From Rhytidiadelphus loreus (taxonomy: Eukaryota; Streptophyta; Bryopsida; Hypnales; Hylocomiaceae): 64,000 nucleotides of DNA. The stretch spans positions 62,477,348-62,541,347 of the forward strand of contig OX344764.1 of the NCBI GenBank assembly GCA_947034895.1, written 5' to 3'. The notes beneath the pieces were generated by a model. That model had not been told where the DNA came from and made no database searches. It saw only the letters and a program-made list of their open reading frames with translations. This document shows positions 12,329 to 28,043 of the stretch, in pieces (the first letter of the stretch is position 1; each line of letters starts with the position of its first letter). A program made the translations under genes and the position numbers.

Positions 12329-12359
<31 letters not shown>
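12329..12359. repeat. (TA)n microsatellite
   Basis: An uninterrupted TA dinucleotide run of about 15 units. Confidence 0.95.
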
Positions 12360-12361
<2 letters not shown>

Positions 12362-13148
12362 ATCAATCAGGCTGTCTTCTTAAACTGAGAATCGTTTGTC
12401 TCTCTTGCAGGATTTTGTACTAGAGTTGGGGTTCCTGTACTGCAGTCACACAGCTGGTTTGGCATAAACAATTCCAATAAAAAGAAATGTAGATATTATG
12501 ATGAAAATTTTGAAATGATGAAAAATTAAAGTACATATATCATGTGTTTTAAATGAGTATTCTATGTGATCAAAACCAAGCCAAAACTTTAAAATATCAT
12601 ATTTCCAAGGTGTGAACTATATTTTATCTTTGAATAATTCATTTTGTTTCACAAGGACAAATTTGCTATGATGTGGTTTCGGTTGTGTGCACTTCGTACA
12701 CACTTGACTGAATTGACTACCTCTTCAATCAAGGTAAACCGCCTCTTCAATTGATACTCAGGCAGGTAGAACGCACTCTTATGGCCATCTGTTAGTGAGT
12801 TCTATTTTGGCCTTGGCTGAAGAGTAAAATCTTCACTCTTCAAAGAACAAGATTTTGGGTCATTACTGACAAGGTATGAATGTGGCATAAATGAAAGTTC
12901 CAAGTGATAGTAAGGAAACACCTTGATAAGACCACATCATATATTTTTGCAAAGAATGTGGCTACAATACAGTCTTGACATTATATTGATTTCATCCCTA
13001 TAACTTTGTGAAGGACAAATGATGTTTGATGATTGACCTCTAAGCAGAGGGTTTTTTAGGAACAATATGTGCAACTAGCCTTCATTGTACTAGAGCAAAT
13101 TTGGAGGGACAAATTCTAAAAGACTCAAACTTGTTAACCGAGTTGTTA

Positions 13149-13377
13149 TTAACCTTTAAAGGACGAAGGGGTGACCTTGGAAATCATACCTTTTCATTAC
13201 CGTGTGAATCACGAGCTTTAGAAATAGAAAAAGCACTCATTAGAAGTCAAACTACTGTAGAAGACCTTTCCTTTTCACAACAAAATTTTGAGGATGAATA
13301 GTTGCGCTTTTGTCCTACTACAAAGATTCCTGTCATCCATCGGACGCCAAACGTCCTCCTCGACCTTTAAGGGTTAA
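13149..13377. mobile_element. TTAA-family element, short class (I)
   Basis: TTAA at 13149-13152 and 13374-13377 bounds a 221-bp segment with ends CCTTTAAAGGACG and, on the complementary strand from the right, CCCTTAAAGGTCGAGGAGG. A 66-codon frame at 13101 crosses the left boundary and is probably fortuitous. Confidence 0.55.
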
Positions 13378-14604
13378 AGAGAGACAATAATCACCCCCCC
13401 AACCCTCGTTGCTTTTAAGGTTCCAATAGAAATGAAGAATGCACATCTTCATCTAGTACTTGAACCCTTTTTTGGCAAGCTACCTTGGTGATAGGTCTTG
13501 TTCTTTTTGGATTAATCAATATTATGACTACAATAGCTATATTATATGATCATTACGGAAGCACTTCTTACCAATTTTGAAGGTATCATAGTAGCTCTAA
13601 ACTCTTATGGCCGTACACTCCACAAAATTCAATAGTTTATTAGAAAAAGATGATCCCAGTTCAAATCTTCATTTTCCGTTATCAAAAATCAATTCATGGC
13701 TTCTCTCTAAGTACTACTATGAAGTCTGAGTAATTGTGTACATGATCATTTCGTACTAGAGAATGCGTTGGTGTAGGTGTATTCTACACGGGAGCAAGCC
13801 CCAAGCCGATGAACTCCATGCAAAATGTGCCTACACCGATGTGTCCTCCTATGATAAGAGTTGAGGGAATTCAATGGGAAGAACGGAATTAGCCACCGCT
13901 ATCAATTCATTGGCCAAATTGGCCACACTCCTCCCTATGGCACATTTTGCTTCCCAACAATGCCTTGAAATGGGCCAAATGCTCTTAACGGCCTTTTAGT
14001 ACATTGGGAAAACTTAATGGTTCCATCTCATCTTCAAAACAAGATTAAAAAAAAGCTTAACAAATGAACCAAGTCAAGTTTGCGGAGGTCGTGGGAGGCA
14101 ACAGCTGCCTCTACTTGATTGAGCATTTGTACAATTTGCTCCCCATCCAACAGTTTGCGACATTCAGAGAAGCAATCATCTTGTCTTGCATGATCTGAAA
14201 GTTTCAACCACCAGTCTGGCAGGAGTATATATTGAGAAGACTTGGTATTTGCAGCTTTTTTGCTAAATCATTTGATATTTTGCCTGCAATCCATGGGCAT
14301 TCAACAATTTACTTTACATAAGTAACGCTATATGTATCATAAACATAACTTACAACAATTTTTTTGTCATCAATTTTGTTGAAGGTTTATAAATTTAAAC
14401 ACACACATTACAAATCAAAACTCAAATTGAAACTCAACTACCATGTGGCTATGGCTAGAAGTCAGCACTCCCATTTCATTGCCAACTGGTTGCCACAAGG
14501 TACATAAGGTGTTGATTTAAACTTTGGTGTGCACCTCTCATTGTACCATGAAAGCCAAGAATGCATGCACGGATATGCTTGATTTCTGTGTACTTTTCAA
14601 GGTA

Positions 14605-15020
14605 TTAACCCTTGGGCGCCCAATGCGTGTTTAATAAAATCCAAACCCTTCTAAATTCATTTCAAACAAATCATCACCTAAAAAGGATTCAAATAAATTG
14701 ACCATACCAATTGGTAGTGGAGACAGGCTAAGAGTTCTAAGGAAAGGGACACGTGCTTTGACCATATTGTTGAAAAGATTATAATATTCAAACAAGGAAA
14801 TCTTTCAAGTTTGAGAGGCCAAGATTTTGGCTTGTGGAATGCTCAGGGATTAAATTCTTTGGACAGAATTAACCCTTGAAGGATGCAACCTTCATGACCA
14901 AAGTAGACACCAAAATGCTCTCATTATTGAACCAATAGGTGTCATTTTTTGTTTCTATTGTGAACAATGAAGTCATCCGTTAGACACTTTGGGTCCTTTG
15001 TGTCCTTCAAGGGTAGGTTA
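14605..15020. mobile_element. TTAA-family ends: solo end and short element (G)
   Basis: At 14605 TTAA is followed by CCCTTGGGCGCCCAATGCG, an unpaired end of the same style as the element at 34487. At 14869-14872 TTAA is followed by CCCTTGAAGGATGCAA, and a matching inverted end (TGTCCTTCAAGGG) closes near 15013, four bases before a TTAA at 15018-15021. The second segment is a decayed element of about 145 bp. A third solo left end (TTAACCTTAGAAGGATGC) is at 15176. Confidence 0.5.
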
Positions 15021-15573
15021 ACTAACTGTGTAGTCAAGATTGGAAGACATTTATTTGTAAAGAGGACATTGTAGATCATATTTCACATTTTTGATGAAGA
15101 ATTCAAGATAGTAACAACATGAATATGGTTTTGGGTCATTTTTGTTTCTTGTGTAGTCATGCAAAGATTAAATATTTAACCTTAGAAGGATGCCGAGGAT
15201 ATTTTGTATCCTTTAGATGGTGAAGTACTAGGCTTTGTGCATATTAAAGAATGGATGATTTTCATCCAATTTTGTGTGTGCAACTTTGTTGATGCTATGT
15301 CTACATCATTAAGTTGAGTTCAAGACAATTTAGTTGTTTATTGATTTTTATATGGGATAGTTTGTAAAAAAAATAGTACAATATATAGTGTGTTTCAATA
15401 CTTTGGTGGATTTTTTCTTTAAAATTTGATTTTGACATTCAAAATAATTTTTAAAATTTTTAGTTTAACTAAAAAAATAAAGATTATAAAGTGCAATTTC
15501 TACTCCACCTAGAAATTCTGAAAATTTTCATAAAATATGCATTTCATTGAAGTTTGAAGTTGAAGATCTATAG

Positions 15574-16172
15574 CCATGTTTCCCAAGGAGGACACTCCCC
15601 ACGTTTTAGCAACCCACATGCGGTGGAAAAAATAATACAAGTAATACACCTTAAAATTTAATTTTTTTTCAAAAAAAAATTATGGATAGATTTTACCACT
15701 TTAGAAGTTTATGTTTTGAATTATTGGTATTTTTTTTATGCTAATAGTAATTAGTTATAAATTTTTGAAGAAAAAAGATACACTGTAAAGCTGAAAATAA
15801 CTTTCATACCTCTATATTATATAAGAAAAAAAAATTGAAAAATGAAAAAAAAATTCTATAGAATAGCTTTCTATTGAAAGTTTATTTTGGTTGAATATTG
15901 ATGCAATAGTCATCTTCATGTGAACTCTATAAATATTTTAGTTGGAGAACATGCCATTTTAGTTCATTTTTCAACCCTTTCTAGACAATATATCTTATGT
16001 TATTTGGAATTGAATTTTTTTTCAATAGAAACCTTTAGTCATTGTTAAACAAAGCTCAAAATTTTAGAATGAAATTATAGTTTATTCAAGGTGTATTACA
16101 TGTATTACTTTTTCCGTCGCTACACATGGGTACCCAAAATGTAGTGAGAGTGTCCTCCCCGTGCCATGTTTC
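15574..16172. mobile_element. Mutator-like non-autonomous element, copy 1
   Basis: A 581-bp element (15583-16163) is flanked by the 9-bp direct repeat CCATGTTTC (15574-15582 and 16164-16172). Long imperfect terminal inverted repeats of about 80 bp open with GGAGGACACTC and continue through GTAATACA-GTAATACACCTT. Long inverted ends plus a 9-bp target duplication are the hallmark of the Mutator superfamily. The interior is AT-rich and has no transposase. It is highly similar to the element at 51044-51643. Confidence 0.8.
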
Positions 16173-16398
16173 TAAATATGGACTGACATGAAATTTTTCT
16201 TTATACCACAATGTTATTTTCACAAAAGAATCTCGAAATTTTATGACATATACTAGTAACTTTGTCATTGTAACAACAAATTGTTGCCTTTTCCTTCTTA
16301 AAACAAATTACCAAACATTTTGAACATTGAATGCACATGGATTCAATGCCATCAATATTAACATCTACATAGTCATCAATCATAGCACTACAAGAGAA

Positions 16399-16595
16399 AG
16401 GGGTGTTTTAAGTGTGCTTTTAAGTATAGTCCTAGAGATAAGATATTAAGTAATGACCTTTACGTAGATTTTTAGTAAAAATTTACTAAATTCCCATGTA
16501 TTTTCAGTAAATTTTTACTAAAAATCTACATAAAGGTCATTATTTAATATCTTATCTCTAGGACTATACTTAAAAACACACTTAAAACACCCCTT
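16399..16595. mobile_element. 197-bp foldback element
   Basis: Two arms of about 90 bp, nearly perfect complements, begin AAGGGGTGTTTTAAGTGTG and pair around a loop near 16492-16503. The inner stem contains TTTTTAGTAAAAATTTACT. No clear target duplication was identified. An 18-bp perfect palindrome CTTTGTCTATAGACAAAG lies immediately beyond, at 16599-16616. Confidence 0.85.
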
Positions 16596-16984
16596 AAGCT
16601 TTGTCTATAGACAAAGTCTGAGCCATAGTTTAAGAGAGATGACCATCATAAGTTTAGGCTAGGATATAAAAAATCCTAAATCCTAAACTTTGCAACGTTG
16701 AAACTTTGTAGTAAAGGTTTAAGATACTAAAAATCACAAAAAAAGATTTAAGATAATAAAAATCACAAAAGAAAGATTTAAGATAATAAAAATTGGCTAG
16801 TGATAAAACCTAAAACTCGTGAAGAATAGAAACTTTGTGGTGCACAATCACAAAAAAATAGGATAGGGATTGCACCTATATAACTTGCGCTCGAAAAATT
16901 TGTACTCCTTGAATATGCTCCACTTCGTTCCAAATGCTTTGTCTTCTAAAACTCAGTACACATCAAAACATATTCAACAATAAA

Positions 16985-17370
16985 ATTTTGGATTTTGGAG
17001 CCTATTACAATAATTAGGTCAAATTGGGCTAAATTATATCAAATTGCTTAAATTAGGTCAAAATATTGAAATTAGATTCAATTGCTCAAGTTTGCCTCCA
17101 TTTGCTCAAAAGAAGCTCCAAAAAATACTCAAGTTGTTCAAATTAGGTTCTAATTAGGTCAAACTATTAAAATTAGGGTAGATTGCATTGATGAAATTTG
17201 ACTCAATTGTTCAAATGAAGCTCAAATTAGAATCAAATTGTTGAAATTAGGCTTGAAATAGGTCAAACTATTCATATTAGGTTAAATTGTATTGACGAAA
17301 GTTGACTCAAATTGTTCCGTGAATTGTTCAAATGAAGGTCAAATTGCTCAAACAAAGCTTGATCTTCAAA
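16985..17370. repeat. Degenerate short tandem repeat (AAATTAGGTCAAA type)
   Basis: Variants of AAATTAGGTCAAATTG and CAAATTGCTCAAA recur irregularly over nearly 400 bp. It resembles a decayed minisatellite; units are too diverged to fix a period by eye. Confidence 0.5.
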
Positions 17371-18126
17371 CCACCAATCTATACTTGGAATTAAATTTGC
17401 TCAAAGTAATTGTAAAAAAACAATGTACCTTGGAGGCATTGTTGAGCTCAATTGAATACTTGAACACCACCACTTGATAAAGTTTGCCTAGTAAACAATG
17501 GTGACCAAAATCAAAGAATTGAAATGACAAATTTGCAAATTTCGAAGACTTTGTGAATATATGAATTGTTGTAAAATCCAAAATTTACTTCAATCTAACA
17601 AATTTTCCAAATCATTTGGTAATAGCAATAGAACATTGAAGTCATAAAAAGCTCAAAGCTCACAATATCACAAAATTGTGGAAGTGCATCAAAGTTGAAG
17701 CCAAAAAAAGCAATCAAATTGCCTCCTCTTTAATGTCACTATGTTAATCCTCTCTAATATCACCTCTCTTCAATGGCCATCGTCTTTTTGTAATATCATA
17801 GAGTTTGTAGATGTGATATTACAGAGGTCACTATGATTTTAGTAGTGTGAGTTAGATATTTGATTTCATCTTTGAAAAATAAAACCAAAAAAATTCACTC
17901 ATAGAGTCACAGATAGAAAAGAGAATGTAAGATACAAAATGAAGGACTTTTACGTTTGACAATATGTTCATGGGCTCTGTCCTTTGGTGGTTAATGTTTG
18001 GTCTCAATAAAGTTTTGAAGATCCATCGTCCACTTTGTCAAGGAGTGTTGTTATGGAGTGTGTGGACTTCTAATTTGGTTGAAGAGCTTACATAAGAGCT
18101 CAATTGGTGAAAAATAGGTTGTATTC
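17371..18126. other. Intergenic, no gene seen
   Basis: AT-rich sequence without a supported feature. Confidence 0.4.
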
Positions 18127-18328
18127 ATTCACTAGAAGAAAATTGTGTTAGAATCCCTGAAAACACGTCACCTTGTTTTCATTAAGTTCCCGTTTCAAAA
18201 CGCAGAAAAACACATAAAAAGCGTTTTTCTATGTTTTTCTACTTTTTGACTGTGTTTTGAAACGGGAACTTAACGAAAACAAGGTGACGTGTTTTTAGGG
18301 ATTCTAATACAATTTTCTTCTAGTGAAT
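18127..18328. mobile_element. 202-bp CACTAG-ended foldback element
   Basis: The arms begin ATTCACTAGAAGAAAATTGT and pair over about 85 bp (through AACACGTCACCTTGTTTTC and AAGTTCCCGTTTCAAAACGC) around a loop near 18215-18225. The CACTA start recalls CACTA-type elements, but flanking trinucleotides are ATT and AAT, so no 3-bp duplication is demonstrated. Confidence 0.8.
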
Positions 18329-18719
18329 AGTTAATTCAAGAAATTCATCTAGCTTACTAAAGAAGGTACTCTAATCAATGATCAAAGTGAAACAATTCAT
18401 CCACTTATAGACTGAACATCAGGAGAAAAAATCAAAAAGGCCATAAATGATCAAATAAAAATATAAAAATAAGCATTGTGTGAATCCTAACATTGGTAAT
18501 TCACCATGAAGCAATACTTTTAAAATCTAAGTTGGCCTTGTGGATTTTTGTGATTGCCTTATACATAAATTTACATTGCAATTTGAACCACCTTGCTTGT
18601 GTGGCAATGCATTCACATCCACATAGGCAATAGGTTATAGCTTATTTAATGGGATGCATCATAATTGAGACATCATAATAATTGATAGGGTTGAGATCAT
18701 TTACCTTTGATACAAAAAA

Positions 18720-19158
18720 GAATGAAAATTTGATGTGGCCATTCATCTTTCACACTTAGAAGAATTAAAGCTAGTGTACCTATAAATCATTGATATGTTC
18801 ATAATGAAAAGTGGTGTAACCATCAATCTTTGATATTGGGGGAATGAAAACTAATACAACCATGAATCTTTGATATTAAGGCCAAAAAAGCTCATGTGAC
18901 CATAAATCTTTAATACATAGGGGAACCACAATTGATATGATCATCAATTTTTGACAAGCAACAAAGAAGAGTGAAAAATGATGTGTCTAATATGACCATC
19001 AATCTTTGATGTGTTGATAAGAATGAAAGCTCATGTGACCATGTTCCTTTGATGCTAGGAGAATGAAAATTAGTATGACTATGACTATGAATCTTTAATG
19101 TGACGGTAGTGAAAATTCATGTAACCATCCACCTCTAATATGAAGGGAATGAAAACGG
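18720..19158. repeat. Degenerate 40-50 bp tandem repeat
   Basis: The phrase GACCATCAATCTTTGATAT, with variants, recurs near 18746, 18786, 18826, 18866, 18902, 18942, 18996, 19044, 19086 and 19124, each usually followed by GGGAATGAAAAC. About ten diverged units; no coding potential. Confidence 0.7.
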
Positions 19159-19165
19159 TAGGAAA

Positions 19166-20108
19166 CTAACCCCTAAAGGACCATTGTCCCTTCGGGGGAC
19201 AAATGCGTTTTCGGGCAGGTACCTACGGGCTGAAATTTTCTCCTAATTTTTTGAAATTTTTTTTGGAGGTAGAAAAGTTGATTAGCTTTGTGGGAATATA
19301 ATTTTTTTCAAAATCGATGCCTAGGAACAATAGTTATGACCAAATAAGCTCAAATGAGGGGACGGCGGGCAGCTCGGGCAGCCCAAAAAAAATGGACAAA
19401 AATTCGAATTTTCTTTTTTATATTATTTTTTCTCATATATTATATTTTTTTCTACCTGGAAAGCTTTGATTCATTTCATTTGGATATGTTATGTGAAAGT
19501 TATGGACATTCTTGTTTTTCGGGCAGTTAGAGCATCTTGTTGAAAAAAATAACTTGTAGAATTCATTTCTGAATGCAATTTTTCAAATTTTTCAATTTTC
19601 TTTTTTTTTCATGGTCTGATTTACTTGCTAGAACAATCTCACCATAGGGATTAGTGCATTTGAATTCCATCTTAAATATATGAATATTTTAGATTTTCCT
19701 TCTATCTCATACCTACTTCTACTTAACAATTTTTTTAAGAATGATAATTAATTTTTAAAAATTTTTTTTTTTTTACCTAGACTCCCAACTCAATTTTACA
19801 CTATAAAGATTTAAAGCTCAAAACTCTTTAGTGCATAAATTTTAAGTTAAAAATGTTCAAAGTAAAAAAATCTAGTCCCGCAATGTGCTGAAAAACTTGT
19901 TTTTTCCACTTTAAACGCAGTTATCTTGCAATTTGAGTGGTCAAAAATTCTGAAATTTTTTCCACACACTCTCATACTAGTTAGGTGTAAGATCCTACGG
20001 TTAGATATGAATAAAAAACAAATTTTCAATTTTTTTACTCCTTGCTATAGATATGGCAGTTTTGAGTGTTTTCTGGCAGAAAAAAGGCCTCGGTCCTTTA
20101 GGGGCTAA
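19166..20108 (-). mobile_element. TTAA-family element, long class, copy B with CTAA flanks
   Basis: The element spans 19170-20104 and is bounded by CTAA on both sides (19166-19169 and 20105-20108). Because CTAA is not self-complementary, identical flanks in the same orientation indicate a true 4-bp target duplication rather than part of the inverted ends. The ends are CCCCTAAAGGACC and GGTCCTTTAGGGG. A subterminal palindrome (TTGTCCC-TTC-GGGGGACAA type) lies at 19182-19205. Compared with copies A and C it is inverted. There is no transposase. Confidence 0.85.
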
Positions 20109-22000
20109 TATGCGGGGTAGAAAATGGATCCTTTGGACATCCTATTGCCATTGAAACCAACAAGTGGCACTTCATAACATGTAGATATAACATTTTATGA
20201 AGACCAGTTATAGCTTTTACTTCAATTACTTAATAAAGTGATGGATTGAGAATACATGGAGTTAGTCATGTATGCACACCTATAATTGTCACTAATCACA
20301 ATTGAGCATAGTTACTATTATTAAACGTACAATATCTTTATTGGATCTTATTGACAATTGAAAGAGGATTCCAAAGTAATTTTGCATGCATTATTGGGAT
20401 CCTATATGAATAAGCTATGAATTTTCAAATACTCCCTTTGTCCCCAAATGATCTTCCCTTTCCCCTTCATTTTTTATTCCCAAATGATCTTGTTGTACAT
20501 TGTAATGTTGCAAATCAGTCAAATTCAGCTTTTAAGTATTATTTGGGACTGGCAAAGCATCTCTAGGTGGTAGTTTGTCATCAATCAAAAGGCAAATGAA
20601 ATGATTGAAGGGGTCAATCAACTCTATTTTATTTTATTTTATTTGCATCTTATTGAGTCTTGCTTGCTTGAAGAATATGAAGTGCCCATTGGTGCTCCTT
20701 GAAAATGCCTAAAACATTCTACTTTTCAACCTTTTTTGAAAATTGCATTTTAAAAAAGACTTTCAAACTCAATGATAGGAGTGCATCGATATCTACTTAT
20801 GAGTGAAATGGGTTGAAATAACATTATTTTCAACCTTAATCGCAAACGTTTTGTCCAATATGAAGACCATTTTGGAAAAGAGGGAGTACTATCATTTGGT
20901 TTACCCAAAACCAACACTAGGCTCTCGTATATGTAGATTCTCATGTTTTGATTGTATGCATCTTGTAATATCAATGCCTACATTTTGTGATACTTTTTGG
21001 TTCACATGTATGTGTTGCATTTTGGGCAATGTTGAATTGCAGGATTACAAATGAATGTAACTAATGTATACTGAATTGAAGTACATAAATTCTTTACAAT
21101 GTAATGGATCAAGAATTTATGCACTTGGTAATCCTCCTCCAAATGCACATTGAAAAGAACAAGTTCATGAGTATCGTGTTATGGACTTGATAATTGGTGG
21201 CCAACACTGTTTGAGACAATTATTTAAAATAAACAGTTTGCATAACCCTCTCCTAATTGCTGAGCCAAAACAGTGGCACCCAAACTGAGCATGCAGGGAC
21301 AACAATTTATCATTATCAAGACGAAATATCATTATAAGTTGAATATTAAAATAGCTCTCAAGCACAGTACTTTAGAAAGATTCAATTGTTGAACTACAGA
21401 CTACAGACATTACAGAGCGCCAGGCACTTCCTAACTGAACAGGGAATACTAAATGACAGTCAGAAAGGACACTTAATCTAATAAAATCACACTGTATTTA
21501 TTTGATACCAACAACAGAAAACAACACATGAAACTGAAGTTCCAGAAGAGCTCTTATGATACCTATCAGCTATGATAACCCCTAAGTGTCCACATGGCAA
21601 ACAACGTCCACTTCCATATGTATGGGAAATGTAACATGTCATTTAGGAAGTTTCTAGTAACAAATTATACCAAGAGAAAGAAGAAATCATACCCTACATT
21701 TCTGAACAACAGAAATCAATGGTTTGAAAGTCACTATAATCAACTATTCACTTCCAAAGGAGACTTCCTATATTGAGCTTACGAACTTAACTGAATAGAA
21801 CAGAGAGCTCAAACGCTAACATGAATACAAGGTTCGGTCGAGTTCTTTTGAAGAACCGGTCTGGCTTTCCAGTGTCAGCAGCTCTTGGCACCTGCGAATG
21901 TGTGACAACCATCACAGTGTCAGTAACCATCACAATCAAAGGCGCATGGTTGTCCGTATAACACTCGTCTGCATGGATCGAACGCTGGTTAGCAGCCGCA
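20109..22000. other. Intergenic; diverged copy of a TAD2 intron segment at 21671-21780
   Basis: No convincing gene. The stretch 21671-21780 (AATCATACCCTACATT onward) is a diverged direct copy of 25601-25702, which lies in an intron of TAD2, so part of that locus or a shared repeat has been duplicated downstream. Confidence 0.45.
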
Positions 22001-22041
22001 ATATATAAAATGTGGAAGAGTCTTGGACAACTAGTGCAAGT

Positions 22042-22327
22042 TCATGGCACAAGGCTTCTTGAGCTTGCACGAGCATGTCCACGATCCTTTCCATATTGTA
22101 TGAAAAACAAGCCAAGCTCCATCTTACAGCAACAAAACCAAACGTCGATTATTGGCCGTATTGGCAAATGTAATGCCATAAACCGGAAGCAATCTATGCG
22201 GCATGCAAACTGGGTCCACAATGTCAGTTTCATGAACTGTGAACGAAGTGGAGATACAAGGGCTTATGGAGAAAGACAACGAGAGGGAGTGAATGGAGTT
22301 CGAGAGCCCTTAAGCAATCCTTATATA
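22042..22327 (-). other. Possible minus-strand transcription unit with TATA box
   Basis: Reading the minus strand, TATATAA occurs at 22327-22321, and the first ATG about 90 bases downstream (22233) opens a 63-codon frame ending at 22042. The peptide is Cys/Phe-rich with no family I recognise. The opposite strand carries a longer frame (22010-22525, 171 codons), also without recognisable character. A promoter for a short or noncoding transcript is possible; the evidence is only TATA spacing. Confidence 0.2.
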
Positions 22328-22329
22328 GT

Positions 22330-24229
22330 AAAAGCTCGAAGTGACGATAGTGTCTATCCAACGGTTAAGGGTGAGTCTAAGAAAACAAGGTCGCCATACA
22401 AGCTCAAGGGTTTGGATCTCAGCTGTACCATGTCAAGCGGTCACACCCGTCGCCAGTCTCCACCATCATTGTACTCTGCAAAACCTGTCATACCTCCTTT
22501 CCTTAATAAAGGGTCCGTTAGATAGACAGCAGCCGAATTACTTTTAATGGGGAAAGTTCAAGTATGCCATCGACGGTTTAGATTGTCGGTATTGAAATCT
22601 GTCTTTCATTGTTGGTTAGTTAATAACATTTTACTCGCAGAACAATAAATCTAGATAAACTTAGAGCATGTTTGCATGAGGGCGCCCAATCCGGCCTCCG
22701 GTGGTCCGCATGACCAAAAAAGAATCTATTTTGGTTTCTGGAGATGGAGTCCCATTTTCCTACCTGGAACCTCTTCCGAGACCTTTGACTCGACAGAACG
22801 TTCCTCCAAATTCCGGACCGAACTTTACATTAAAATTTTGTCCAGTCACTACAAGGCATTATGTATTGAGATATTCTTACTACTTTTACACTCATTTTTT
22901 TGGATTCTTCCCTACAAAGTGTTTAGTGACAGCAACGCTTGCATTTACTTCAGACAAATTAAGCACACCTGGCCAATGCATGTCAAAGAAAGATACATAC
23001 GCCGTGTCAAAAAATGCCACGTTAATGCACGGAACTCCTGTTGCTCTCGTAATTATCTACGTAGAGAGTACACGCGTACCTGTAGAAGCAGATATCCACG
23101 TTGTCCTCTGAAAACCTGACAACATCAAATGAATTGTGTGAAGCGAGAAGAGTTAAAGCTGCAACATTGTGAAACTCACAAATCAAGCAGGACACATACA
23201 GCTAACTTTACAAAGGACAAGACCAGAATTTCTACTGACAGCCATCCTCTGAAAAGACCCTGCCTGATCGCAGAGACGACAAATTCAGTTGCCTTGATAG
23301 GTCCGCCAATTTTAAAAGCCTGGCAGCCTCGAGCTGCACCTCAAGCTCACAGGTTTTTTATGAGCAGATATAGACGTAGAGGGTCCTTTCTGAAGATCAC
23401 TTCACCCGACTTGACTCTTCGCAACTGGAATAGATTATGTCCTCAAAAACAATACTATATCGTCTAAAACAAGACAGTGGAGGTAGCGTCTCTCAACCTC
23501 CTGCAAAAACTAAGTTACTTGCCCCAGTGGGCACTTTCTAAAACACCGCCCAATAAGATGCAAGTGACTGAAATACAGAAAAATATGAGGAGCTCAACAT
23601 ATTCCAAAGACCATAAAAATTACTAATCACTTGAAAAAGCAGGCATAGGATGCTCTCTACATAGGATGCTGGTCTCAATACCTTGCAATGCAGGCTTGCA
23701 GGTGACCTCTGGATCTGGCCATCTGAATCTGCTTCAAAGCAGTCCTGTAAATCTGTTGTCTCCCGGTAACCATGTACAAATGTGGTGCAACCTTTTTAAA
23801 AGTCTTGAAAATTTACTTACCATAGCGATCTTCTTCTTTCAGTCTCTTTTCTAATCCAGAAACACTATTCACACTGACCACTACATTTGCATTGAATCAT
23901 TTTTTACAAATACTACATGGCACATGTTCAAGAGAAATATACATGTTTAATGAATTAAATTGCATTTCTTTCCTTCTGAAATCATATCACTTGGTTCTCT
24001 CTGATTCTTTGTGGAAAAATCTTTCTAATAAGCTGTAGCCCACAAAGATCACCTGGCTTTTTGTGTCAGCTGCACCTTTCACTTCCTTACTTGGTGAAAA
24101 GGGTCCAGGCAAGTCTACGTGGCTCTCAGAGTCATTAAATCATCGCCATGTACACTAGTCTTCAGAGTTTTCTTCCGTCGTCAATAACAAAAATGTTGGT
24201 ATCATCTAACTAAGACCACGACCAAGCTG
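22330..24229. other. Intergenic, no gene seen
   Basis: Overlapping frames in different registers at 22676-23119 and 23129-23467 have no recognisable domains. The right part is likely the 3' flank and UTR of TAD2. Confidence 0.4.
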
Positions 24230-27513
<3,284 letters not shown>

Positions 27514-28043
27514 CGTAGGCTCTGAGAAAAGCTTATACTCTGCCCAGTCAGTTAAAACACTGCAATTTAGAAATCGCCATGTACCCCAACAATGCACAAA
27601 CTGGGATTTCCGTGGCGCATCACGAAATTGAACAAACCCTAGACTCGAGAGTGATGTGACTGCAGCGAAAGATAACTCAAATTCATCAATCAAAAACTTG
27701 ATATAAAATTGCAGCTGCTGTTCTGTAATGAAAAATTCGAGTTCTGTAATGCACAAAACCCTACCTGATCACCCGCAGTGAGATTTATTCTCCTCCAATT
27801 TCCACGACAATCTACTCAATAAATGTTTTTTCAGGCAACGTTTTTTTCTGTATTTTTGGACATCACTACAGAATCATGCAAGGCAGAAAGACAGAAGCAA
27901 AATTTAACATAAGCTTGGAGGTAGAAGATCAGCAAACTAGCGCTGCACAATCCCTGGAAATTTCAGTCTTTCAATCAATATACTTACTTATGGGCATCCA
28001 TTGTGTATCCGTTCTATACCACAATAGCTATTCTACATCGACA
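27514..28043 (-). promoter_or_regulatory. TAD2 5' flank and possible leader exon
   Basis: On the minus strand a good acceptor (TTTCTAAATTGCAG) ends at 27560, giving a possible leader exon 27559-27514 continuous with coding exon 1. The frame stays open further upstream without a supported start. No TATA box was identified. Confidence 0.3.

Noticed and set aside
18127..18328. Full CACTA-superfamily transposon
   Set aside because: CACTA tip present, but no matching 3-bp duplication and no transposase; kept as an unclassified foldback.
22275..22296. miR535-like mature sequence (GACAACGAGAG)
   Set aside because: Only the first 11 or so bases match what I recall, and no complementary star strand was found nearby.
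22010..22525. 171-codon plus-strand gene
   Set aside because: No recognisable domain, no splice logic, and the opposite strand has a TATA box with its own ORF; coding not supported.
22676..23119. Two overlapping frames of 147 and 136 codons
   Set aside because: They overlap in different registers and neither has protein-family character; typical of chance frames.
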